Part shown: positions 53,031-59,619 of the stretch, in pieces
How positions within the stretch are numbered: the stretch's first letter is position 1
How the letters are laid out: each line of letters opens with the position of its first letter
NCBI RefSeq assembly: GCF_006337065.1
Contig: NZ_CP040872.1
Coordinates: 868,001-932,000, forward strand
Direction: 5' to 3'
Origin: Agromyces laixinhei
GTDB lineage: Bacteria > Actinomycetota > Actinomycetes > Actinomycetales > Microbacteriaceae
DNA: 64,000 bases
The notes under the pieces: generated by a model
What the model saw: only the letters and a program-made list of their open reading frames with translations
Databases searched by the model: none
What the model was told of the DNA's origin: nothing
Position numbers and translations under genes: made by a program

Positions 53031-53385
53031 GATGGTCCGTTTCGCTGTGGTGTCGGATGCGTCGAAGTCAGTGCGCATCGCCGTCGGGTCGACAGCCGAC
53101 TGACGTTACAGATCCGGTGCGACAAACGCTGGCCCGGAACGCCGGATCGGCGGGCTGAGCGCGGCGAGATTCGCCGCCTGATCTGGTGATCGATTCGCGG
53201 AACCCCCACAACGGGGCACGAAGCCGCAACGCAGATTCCTGAGGCCCATCGGTCCCGCCGCTACCAGCGGCGAACGCGCGCGTGGCCTTGAACCCGATGC
53301 CGCTGTACGCGCCGATGCCGTGATCTTCGTGCCGGTCAAGCCGGCAGCCGGGAACAACGAACGCCCGCACATGGTTCGCTTCACC
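53031..53385. other. Intergenic region between divergent genes
   Basis: About 355 bases. On the minus strand TCTGTAACGTCA (53112-53101) repeats a motif from the defence control region and may be the promoter of the TM2 gene. The rest shows no gene, tRNA or terminator that I can support; an open frame continues across it only because GC is high. Confidence 0.4.
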
Positions 53386-54036
53386 ATGACGACCATTGGA
53401 ATCATCGGAGCAGGACACATCGGCAGCCAGGTCGCGCGCGCGGCGATCGGGGCGGGCTACGACGTGGTCATCGCCAACTCGCGCGGGCCCGAGACGCTCG
53501 CAGACCTCGTCGCGGAGCTCGGTCCGAACGCGCGCGCTGCAACGGCGACGGATGCCGCGACCGCGGCGGATGTCGCCGTCGTGACGGTGCCCTTCAAGGC
53601 CTACGCGTCGATCCCCGTCGAACCGCTCGCCGGCAAGATCGTGATCGACACGAACAACTACTACTGGGAGCGCGACGGCCGGGTGCCCGCGCTCGACGAG
53701 GGCCGCGACACCGTCTCGGGCATGCTGCAGAAGCACCTGCCCACGAGTCGGGTGGCCAAGGGCTTCAACCACATCCGGTCGGGAGAGATCACGACCGACG
53801 GCGCGCCTGCAGGGTCGTCCGAGCGTCGGGCGCTGGCGACGGCGAGCGACTTCGACGATGCCGCGCAGTTCGTCGCCGACCTCTATGACCAGATCGGCTT
53901 CGACACGGTCAACGTGGGCCCGCTCTCCGAGAGCTGGCGCATCGAGCGCGACCAGCCGGCCTACGTCGTGCCGCAGACCCGCGACGAGCTCGTCGCGAAC
54001 CTCGCGAAGGCCGAGCGGCAGGTCGCCGCCGCGTAG
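53386..54036 (+). CDS. NAD(P)-binding F420-dependent-reductase-like protein
   Basis: A 216-residue Rossmann protein, start MTTIGIIGAGHIGSQVARAA (an ATG five codons earlier is possible). The GxGxxG dinucleotide-binding motif is followed by VVIANSRGPETLADLVAELG, where N-S-R fits NADP binding. VAVVTVPFKAYASIPVEPLAGK and VIDTNNYYWERDG then match the F420:NADPH oxidoreductase/NAD-binding domain 2 family. VAKGFNHIRSGEI is the typical later block. The substrate or cofactor of this subgroup is often unknown, so F420 use is not certain. Confidence 0.8.
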   Translation: MTTIGIIGAGHIGSQVARAAIGAGYDVVIANSRGPETLADLVAELGPNARAATATDAATAADVAVVTVPFKAYASIPVEPLAGKIVIDTNNYYWERDGRVPALDEGRDTVSGMLQKHLPTSRVAKGFNHIRSGEITTDGAPAGSSERRALATASDFDDAAQFVADLYDQIGFDTVNVGPLSESWRIERDQPAYVVPQTRDELVANLAKAERQVAAA

Positions 54037-54048
54037 ACACCGGCCGGT

Positions 54049-55761
54049 TCAGTGCCGGTGGGCGGTCGCGAGATCCTCGGCGATCGGGGCATCCGACGGC
54101 GTCACCGAGTCGTCGCGCGCGTCGATGGCGCGTTCTGAGGCCCTGACCTCGATCCGATCCTCGAAGAAGAACCGCGACAACAGCACCTGCACCCGCCGCG
54201 CGACGGTCAGCCTCCCGCGCTCGTCGGGCCGTAGCTCGAGCGGCCGGGGAACGTCGACCGACCCGATGCGCCGCCGCTCGTGCTCGCTCACCGGCTTGTG
54301 CATCTCGACGTACTCGCCGCCGGGCATTCGCACGATGCGCCCGGTCTCGAAGCCGTGCACGAGCAGCTCGTGGTCTTTGCGCTGCAGGGCCAGGCACACG
54401 CGCTTCGCGATGAAGAACGCGGTCGCGGGGCCGAGCACGAGCGTCGCCTGCAGCACCGTGATCACGCCCTCGAAAGTCACCGAGAAGTGCGTCGAGATGA
54501 GGTCGGCGCTCGCCGCGATCCAGAGGGTGCCGTAGAAGACGATGGCGGCGACGCCGATCGCGGTGCGGGTCGGGGCGTTGCGCGGGCGGTCGAGCAGGTG
54601 GTGGTCGCGGTGGTCGCCCGTGATCCACTCCTCGACGAACGGGTAGACGACGATGAGCAGCATGTACGCGGTCACCACGGCGAGGGGCACGAGCAGGGCG
54701 AGCGTCCACGTGCGGTCGAGCCACACGAACTCCCAGCCGACGGGCACGAGTCGCAGCGCCCCGTCGAGAAAGCCCGTGTACCAGTCGGGTTGGCTGCCGG
54801 CGCCCGCGTCGGTGGGCGACGCCGGGCCGTAGAGCTGGATCGGGTTCACGGTGACGAGCGCCGAGATCAGCAGAATGAGCCCGGTGACGATGAACATGAG
54901 CCCGCCGGCGCGAGCCGCCGCGTTCGGCAGCATCGGCACGCCGACGATGTGCTGCTCGGTGCGCCCGATGCCGGGGAACTGCGGCGGCCGGTGGTGCCAC
55001 GCCGCGAGCGCGCGCGTGGCGACGAGCGCGATGAGCAGCGCAGGCACGACCGCCACGTGCAGCGGATACAGGTACTCGATGATCTGCCCCGGAAACTCGC
55101 CGCCGAAGAGCAGGAAGCTGAGCCAGGTGCCGACGAGTGGGATGCCGCGTGCGATGCCCTCGGTGATGCGCAGGCCGGTGCCCGACAGCATGTCGTCGGG
55201 CAGCGCGTAGCCGCTCCAGCCGCCGGCGAGCGCGACGACGAAGATGAGGAAGAGCAGCACCCACATGGCCCGGCGCGGCCGCCGGAACGCCCCGGTGAAG
55301 AACGTCGTCAGCAGCTGCATGATGATCGACGCCGGCAGCAGCAGCCCGGCCCAGTGGTGCGCCTGCCTGATGAGCAGGCCGCCCGGCACCTCGAACGAGA
55401 TGTGCATGGTCGACGCGAACGCCTTCGAGACCTCGGCACCGTGCAGCGGAGCGTACCCGCCGGAGTACGTCGTCAGTTCGCTCGACGGGGTGTACCAGAA
55501 CATCAGCAGCACGCCGGTGACGGTGATCACCACGATGCAGGCGAGCGTCACCACGCCGAACAGGTTCGTCCAGTGGCTCGGCACCCTGCGCCGCCGAAGC
55601 TCGGCGGTGACGTCGCCGATGCGGCGGCCGAAGATCGTGGTGTTCGCCGCCCGCCCGGCGAGTCGGTCGGTGACCGAGGTGCGCGCCGGGCTCCGGCCGT
55701 CGGGCCGGTGGCCCGGGCCCGCCACGAACTCGCCACGAGGTTCTTCCACGGTGCTTCGCAT
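54049..55761 (-). CDS. qcrB: Cytochrome bc1-type cytochrome b subunit, orphan
   Basis: A 570-residue polytopic membrane protein. The ATG at 55761 has GGAGAAG six bases before it and is preferred over a TTG five codons upstream. SHWTNLFGVVTLACIVVITVTGVLLMFWYTP, then HISFEVPGGLLIRQAHHWAGLLL (heme histidine), GWSGYALPDDMLSGTGL (Qo-site region) and EYLYPLHVAVVPALLI (second heme histidine) are diagnostic of the actinobacterial QcrB family. Normally qcrB lies in a qcrCAB cluster next to cytochrome oxidase genes. Here neither the Rieske protein nor cytochrome c is adjacent, so this is probably an extra copy with a separate partner. The C-terminal 110 residues are cytoplasmic and charged. Confidence 0.88.
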   Translation of the reverse strand: MRSTVEEPRGEFVAGPGHRPDGRSPARTSVTDRLAGRAANTTIFGRRIGDVTAELRRRRVPSHWTNLFGVVTLACIVVITVTGVLLMFWYTPSSELTTYSGGYAPLHGAEVSKAFASTMHISFEVPGGLLIRQAHHWAGLLLPASIIMQLLTTFFTGAFRRPRRAMWVLLFLIFVVALAGGWSGYALPDDMLSGTGLRITEGIARGIPLVGTWLSFLLFGGEFPGQIIEYLYPLHVAVVPALLIALVATRALAAWHHRPPQFPGIGRTEQHIVGVPMLPNAAARAGGLMFIVTGLILLISALVTVNPIQLYGPASPTDAGAGSQPDWYTGFLDGALRLVPVGWEFVWLDRTWTLALLVPLAVVTAYMLLIVVYPFVEEWITGDHRDHHLLDRPRNAPTRTAIGVAAIVFYGTLWIAASADLISTHFSVTFEGVITVLQATLVLGPATAFFIAKRVCLALQRKDHELLVHGFETGRIVRMPGGEYVEMHKPVSEHERRRIGSVDVPRPLELRPDERGRLTVARRVQVLLSRFFFEDRIEVRASERAIDARDDSVTPSDAPIAEDLATAHRH

Positions 55762-55881
55762 GTGCGGCTTCTCCAATCGTCCTCACTACATACGACTGAG
55801 AAGCAGGTCGAGTTGTGACATCCGTCGGCCATGAAAGCCAGCGGATGTCACGACGTCGAGAGAGTTCGTCACGAAACGCCG

Positions 55882-55936
55882 GTGCCGGAGTGCCGAAGTG
55901 CCGGAGTGCCGAAGTGCCGAAGTGCCGAAGTGCCGC
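55882..55936. repeat. 9-bp minisatellite, locus D
   Basis: About six units of GTGCCGAAG/GTGCCGGAG upstream of the qcrB promoter region and before the next rightward gene. Its left edge, CGAAACGCCG, resembles that of locus C. Confidence 0.9.
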
Positions 55937-55960
55937 GACTCGGATGTCGGTGGCCCGCTC

Positions 55961-55997
55961 TAGCGTCGGAATCTTCGGCCCCGGCCGGAGTCAGCTA
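55961..55997 (+). promoter_or_regulatory. Twin promoter/leader, copy 1
   Basis: TAGCGTCG (possible -10 TAGCGT) followed by ATCTTCGGC and CCGGAGTCAGC, ending 11 bases before the start codon. Nearly the same 36 bases recur at 56462 before the next gene. A shared regulator or sigma factor is the simplest explanation. Confidence 0.5.
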
Positions 55998-56008
55998 GGG
56001 GCACGACC

Positions 56009-56389
56009 ATGAGTTCGGACTCTCACCTCTCCGCGATCGCTGCGAGGCACCTCGGCATCGCAGATGCATCGGAACGCCGCATCGAGCGGGCGCGGTTCGT
56101 CGCAGACATCAACGATCTCGAACTGCGCCTCGCCATCATCGACGATCGGTTCGAGCGGCTCGCGAGTCGCAGCGACGAGCGCTACCAGGACTGGCGTCGC
56201 GACACGGCCACGAAGTGTCGAGACCTCGCGATCCGCGCGCGCTCGCTCGAGGATGACGGCCGGCTCGAGGCGCACCTTCGGCGCCAGGTCGCTGCGGTGC
56301 TCGTCACGATCCGTGCGCGCGTCGCGGCGCTCGACGCCCGGCGCAGCGCGCTGCTCGACCGGCGGTCGCGCGCGCGAGTCGAGAGTTGA
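56009..56389 (+). CDS. Small helical protein of unknown function
   Basis: A 126-residue, Arg/Ala/Asp-rich soluble protein starting MSSDSHLSAIAARHLGIADA. It is predicted almost wholly helical, with coiled-coil-like spacing (DINDLELRLAIIDDRFERL, RRQVAAVLVTIRARVAALD). No family recognised. It and the following membrane protein gene have near-identical upstream leaders, so they may be made together; 123 bases separate them. Confidence 0.55.
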   Translation: MSSDSHLSAIAARHLGIADASERRIERARFVADINDLELRLAIIDDRFERLASRSDERYQDWRRDTATKCRDLAIRARSLEDDGRLEAHLRRQVAAVLVTIRARVAALDARRSALLDRRSRARVES

Positions 56390-56416
56390 CGTTTCGCCTC
56401 GTTGATTCTCCGGCTG

Positions 56417-56458
56417 TGGTCGGTGGTCGGTGGTCGGTGGTCGGTGGTCGGTGGTCGG
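56417..56458. repeat. Six perfect 7-bp repeats at a promoter
   Basis: Six perfect copies of TGGTCGG end three bases before TAGCGT, the likely -10 box of the following gene, so they fill the -35 region. The equivalent place before the preceding gene has only one similar unit. Confidence 0.9.
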
Positions 56459-56461
56459 CGG

Positions 56462-56497
56462 TAGCGTCGTGATCTTCGGCTCGACCGGAGCCACAGC
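56462..56497 (+). promoter_or_regulatory. Twin promoter/leader, copy 2
   Basis: TAGCGTCG, ATCTTCGGC and CCGGAGCCACAGC repeat the leader at 55961-55997 with a few changes. A ribosome binding site AGGAG follows before the ATG at 56513. Confidence 0.5.
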
Positions 56498-56512
56498 AGC
56501 AGGAGCCTTCAG

Positions 56513-57742
56513 ATGACGCCCCAATCAAGAAAACCTCTCACTCGGGATCGTGGCTCGCGACCTGGCGAACACGGCATGCCCGCAACCCCGTGGTTCACCT
56601 TTGCGGTGATTGCGTTCCTCTCCGTGGCTGGTCTGCTGGTCTGCATCCAAGCGCTCACGATCGTCTACGAACTGCGCGACACAGCTGGTTCTGCCGAGAC
56701 CCCGGCCGTGGGCCGGGCAATCGAGTCCCTCGCCGAATTCGGCCGTGCCGCATCACAGGAATCGATGACCTTCGTCACGGCCATGCTCGGCCTCGTCATC
56801 GCGCTGCACGCGGGCTCTGCGCTTCGAGCTGATCGATCGGTCTCGTCTCGTCCCGACGGCGAGCATCGGATCTTCGCACTGCTCGCTGCCATCGCGGCGA
56901 TCGCAACCGGAATCTGGATTGGGCTCCTCCTCGTCGGCGGCTGGAGGGGAATGGCAGCTGCGCCTGCAACGGCCGCGTCGATCGTGATCGGTGGAGCGAC
57001 CATCGTGCTCGCGGCTTGGGTGGGCAGACTCTTCGTGCCGCCGCTCACCACGCAGATCGCGGTAGTCGAGACCCAGATCGCTGAGGCGAGCGCACGCCTT
57101 GCTCAAATCGGCGAACCTGAGCGCGGCCGCTGGGCCGACTTCGGAGCGCGCTGCGCGCTCGCCGCGTGGATTTGCGTGCCGCCGATCGTGATGATCTGGG
57201 TGGTCGTGCGCGTGGGCCAGGGTGAGGGGTACTCCGCCACGCTCATTGCGAGCGCGATGACGCTCGCGAGCGTACTGATCGGCGCGGTGCTTGCTGCCGG
57301 TTGGCTCTCATGGGCAGGTACCCGCGGCGTCACGTCGATTTTCAGGCGCAACGTCTCGATAGTGGCCAGGGTCATGGGTGTTCTCGGAATCCTCGCGATC
57401 TGCGTTCCGTTCGCGCTGGATCCCGACCCCGTGAGCCAGATCGCGGCGGCGCTGCTCATCGGATGGGCCATTGTTGTTGTGCTCGCGTTCTGGCTGCCGT
57501 CCACCACTTTCATCGGTCTGAATCGTTGGTCGGCAGCGCACGCACTCGACGTCTCCGTAGCAGCGAGTCTCCGAGCTCGAGTGAGCAGGCTCGACGATCG
57601 ACTTGATGTGCTGCGAGGCGAGCGTCGTCAGCGTCGCGTTGATGGGGGCCGTCGTATTCGGGGAGCCATTCGTCAAGGGACTCCGAGGTCAGATAGCCGA
57701 GACCAGGTGACGCAGAATGGGCTGCTGTTCGACGAACAGTAG
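56513..57742 (+). CDS. Polytopic membrane protein of unknown function
   Basis: A 409-residue protein with AGGAG before the ATG. After a basic head, about eight hydrophobic helices can be seen. They include WFTFAVIAFLSVAGLLVCIQAL, FVTAMLGLVIALHAG, IFALLAAIAAIATGIWIGLLL, ASIVIGGATIVLAAWVG, CALAAWICVPPIVMIWVVV and VMGVLGILAICVPFAL. A cytoplasmic loop of about 45 residues with QIAVVETQIAEASARLAQIGE looks coiled. The C-terminal 60 residues are basic. I recognise no family. Its promoter carries a 7-bp repeat tract that could make expression variable. Confidence 0.65.
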   Translation: MTPQSRKPLTRDRGSRPGEHGMPATPWFTFAVIAFLSVAGLLVCIQALTIVYELRDTAGSAETPAVGRAIESLAEFGRAASQESMTFVTAMLGLVIALHAGSALRADRSVSSRPDGEHRIFALLAAIAAIATGIWIGLLLVGGWRGMAAAPATAASIVIGGATIVLAAWVGRLFVPPLTTQIAVVETQIAEASARLAQIGEPERGRWADFGARCALAAWICVPPIVMIWVVVRVGQGEGYSATLIASAMTLASVLIGAVLAAGWLSWAGTRGVTSIFRRNVSIVARVMGVLGILAICVPFALDPDPVSQIAAALLIGWAIVVVLAFWLPSTTFIGLNRWSAAHALDVSVAASLRARVSRLDDRLDVLRGERRQRRVDGGRRIRGAIRQGTPRSDSRDQVTQNGLLFDEQ

Positions 57743-58047
57743 TTCACGCCGCCGGGGATCGTGGCGCCGCGGCATCCGCTCGCTCAGCTCCGCGGTGCCG
57801 GTCTCTCGACCTGTTCGCTGTCGCTCGATCGCGCGCGCGCCCAGCGCAGCGTCGATCGCATCGAGCAGTGCGGGCGCGTGCGTCGTGACGGTAAGTCGAC
57901 CTCGGGCCCGGCATCGACGAGCAGGTCGACATCGCTCGAGCGCGGCGGCATCCGAATCGCGTGTCGTTACTCGACCGGTATATCGCCGGGGCGGCTCGAT
58001 CAGGCGCGACAGGTGTGCCACCGACTCGCCGGTGGTACACTGACGGC
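57743..58047. other. Intergenic region with a possible nucleotidyltransferase remnant
   Basis: About 305 bases. Reading leftward around 57893-57958, one frame gives RSSDVDLLVDAGPEVDL, close to the SDxDLLV motif of MNT-type nucleotidyltransferases. It is bounded by stops and frame breaks, so at best a remnant. No other gene is supported. Confidence 0.3.
58018..58041 (+). promoter_or_regulatory. Promoter/operator of the second vapBC pair
   Basis: CCACCG (58018-58023) and CGGTGG (58030-58035) form an inverted repeat directly before the -10-like TACACT (58036-58041). The ATG begins seven bases later, so the transcript is probably leaderless. The dyad is a likely autoregulatory site. Confidence 0.5.
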
Positions 58048-58311
58048 ATGCCCACCATCCGCCCGCGGTTCCAGGTGACTGAGACGCCCGAGATCGAGCG
58101 CGCGCTTCGGCTCGCCTCGGCGGCATGGCCTGACGTGCCGCGGCATGAGCTCGTCAGCCGGCTGTTCAGCACGGCTGCGGCCGAGCTCGATGCCGAACGC
58201 GAGGCTGCACGTCGGGATCGAATCAGCGCGGTCGACTTCACCGCGGGTGCGTTCGACGTCGCGTACGCGCCGGGCTACCTCGAAGAACTTCGCACCGAGT
58301 GGGCTGAGTGA
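58048..58311 (+). CDS. Antitoxin of a VapBC-like pair
   Basis: An 87-residue protein starting MPTIRPRFQVTETPEIERAL. The N-terminal half (LRLASAAWPDVPRHELVSRL) would be a small DNA-binding fold as in antitoxins. The C-terminal half, RISAVDFTAGAFDVAYAPGYL, looks like a toxin-binding tail. It lies directly before a PIN toxin gene and has an operator-like dyad on its promoter. Assignment is mostly from this context. Confidence 0.7.
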   Translation: MPTIRPRFQVTETPEIERALRLASAAWPDVPRHELVSRLFSTAAAELDAEREAARRDRISAVDFTAGAFDVAYAPGYLEELRTEWAE

Positions 58312-58348
58312 TCGGGTGGGCCGAGTGACCGAGTGGGCCGAGTGATCG
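58297..58348 (+). repeat. Three imperfect 17-18-bp repeats at the antitoxin/toxin junction
   Basis: Units of GAGTGGGCYGAGTGAYCG run across the antitoxin stop codon into the toxin start. Each contains a GTG and a TGA, so copy number changes here could create or remove start and stop codons between the two genes. Confidence 0.75.
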
Positions 58349-58731
58349 TGCTCGACGCGAGTGTGGTCATCGCGCACCTCAGCTCGCACGATACGCATCA
58401 CGAGCGTGCTGTGGCGTTCTTCCGCGCGAACGTGGCCGAGGCGTTCGTGATGCACTCGTTGACCATGACCGAGATCCTGGTCGGGCCGATCCGTGTCGGG
58501 CGCAGTGAAGCGGCGGAGCACGCGCTCGCAAGCCTCGGCATCAGCGAGTGGATGCCGCCGGCCGGGAGTGCAGCGCGTCTCGCCCGAGTGCGCGTCGAGT
58601 CGGGGCTGAAGCTTCCCGATTGCTGCGTGCTCGATGCTGCGCTGAGCAACCGCGGCCGCATTGCGACCTTCGACGGGCGTCTCGCGCAGGCCGCGCACGA
58701 TCTCGGCGTCGAGGTGATCCAGCCGGGTTGA
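58342..58731 (+). CDS. vapC: VapC-type PIN-domain toxin
   Basis: A 129-residue PIN domain protein. The GTG at 58342 giving MIVLDASVVIAHLSSHD is preferred over a GTG three codons earlier, because PIN toxins start right before the first strand. The acidic quartet is complete: D5, E44 (MTEILVG), D93 (LPDCCVLDAAL) and D111 (ATFDGRLA). The family cleaves tRNA or other RNAs. Paired with the upstream antitoxin gene, 30 bases away. Confidence 0.88.
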   Translation: MIVLDASVVIAHLSSHDTHHERAVAFFRANVAEAFVMHSLTMTEILVGPIRVGRSEAAEHALASLGISEWMPPAGSAARLARVRVESGLKLPDCCVLDAALSNRGRIATFDGRLAQAAHDLGVEVIQPG

Positions 58732-58748
58732 CGGGCGTCCGCCCGCGG

Positions 58749-59279
58749 TCACTCGGGCGCGAGGCCGAGGTCGCGGATGAGGTACACCCACGGGAAGGCG
58801 CGACACGCCACGATCCAGCCGTCGTCTTCGTCACGCCGTGATGGGCCCCGCCCCACGATCCGCTTGTGCTGCCACTGCGTGACGGTGCGAACCATGCGGT
58901 GGCGCAGCATGCCGGCCTCCACCGTGTGCCAGCCCGCTCGCCCGGCGAGCTCGAGTTCGGCCATCTCGTCGAACGCGGTGACCGGGCCGAGCCAGCGATA
59001 TTCGGTGTCGTCGTCCGCGACATCCGCTCGGCTTGTATCGCCGAAGCGCTGCTGCGCGGCCTGCCTGCTCATGCCGAGTTCGGCGCCGATCGCCGACCAG
59101 CTGACACCGCCTGAGCGAGCCGTCTCGACGGCCTGTCGCAGGATGGCGCGCACCTCGCGTTCAGCCTCGTCGCTGGCCCGGATGAGGGCGAGATGGCCGT
59201 CGTGACCGATCTCGCCGCCGCCGGCGACCTCGACGGAATCGAGAATCGCGAGCGTGACCGCGTCGCCGACGCTGCTCAT
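58749..59279 (-). CDS. Helix-turn-helix protein of unknown role
   Basis: A 176-residue protein starting MSSVGDAVTLAILDSVEVAG. Residues about 60-90, ARSGGVSWSAIGAELGMSRQ followed by AAQQRFGD, are a clear helix-turn-helix. The N-terminal part is helical and the C-terminal 80 residues contain WHTVEAGMLRHRMVR and FPWVYLIRDLGLAP. Its ATG overlaps the stop of the upstream small membrane protein gene, so the two are coupled. It may regulate the dyad-containing promoter of this operon. Converges on vapC with 17 bases between. Confidence 0.7.
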   Translation of the reverse strand: MSSVGDAVTLAILDSVEVAGGGEIGHDGHLALIRASDEAEREVRAILRQAVETARSGGVSWSAIGAELGMSRQAAQQRFGDTSRADVADDDTEYRWLGPVTAFDEMAELELAGRAGWHTVEAGMLRHRMVRTVTQWQHKRIVGRGPSRRDEDDGWIVACRAFPWVYLIRDLGLAPE

Positions 59280-59533
59280 CGCTCGTCGTCGCGGCTGGGC
59301 AACCACCAGCCGTCACTCTCGCTCGACCGGTTGTGCGATGAGAGCCACCCGAGCGTGCCGGCCAAGAGCACCGTGCCGGTGATGGTCAGCACGATGCCGA
59401 TGCCGATCAGCATTCCTCGAACGAACCCCTCCAGCAGGAGGATGCCCAGCATGGTGGTGGAGACGCCGAGCAGTATGGCGCCGAAGCCGGTCGACCATCC
59501 GGCGATGAGGTGACGGTTCATTGGCCGGCGCAT
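59276..59533 (-). CDS. Small two-helix membrane protein
   Basis: An 85-residue protein, MRRPMNRHLIAGWSTGFGAI. Two hydrophobic helices, ILLGVSTTMLGILLLEGFV and MLIGIGIVLTITGTVLLAGTL, then a charged tail NRSSESDGWWLPSRDDER. The ATG at 59533 lies exactly where transcription should start from the promoter just upstream, so it is probably leaderless. Co-transcribed with the helix-turn-helix gene. Confidence 0.65.
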   Translation of the reverse strand: MRRPMNRHLIAGWSTGFGAILLGVSTTMLGILLLEGFVRGMLIGIGIVLTITGTVLLAGTLGWLSSHNRSSESDGWWLPSRDDER

Positions 59534-59539
59534 GCGTCA

Positions 59540-59569
59540 ACGATAGATTGACACTTCGGAGGATGTCAA
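59540..59569 (-). promoter_or_regulatory. Leaderless promoter with TTGACA/TGTCAA dyad
   Basis: On the minus strand TTGACA (59569-59564) and TATCGT (59545-59540) are separated by 18 bases, and the start codon begins seven bases after the -10. TTGACA-N10-TGTCAA (59548-59569) is a perfect inverted repeat over the -35, and a third TTGACA lies at 59577. This suggests an operator, perhaps also acting on the divergent coiled-coil gene. Confidence 0.6.
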
Positions 59570-59619
59570 GTAATGGTTGACATCGTCAGTGGTTGCGAGC
59601 GGCGATCGTAGGATGGAGC

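Noticed and set aside
51855..53189. Plus-strand frame running on after the DUF6994 remnant
   Set aside because: It continues only as antisense of the TM2 gene; composition is not protein-like.
54280..55818. 512-codon plus-strand frame
   Set aside because: Antisense to qcrB, whose transmembrane and heme motifs are unmistakable.
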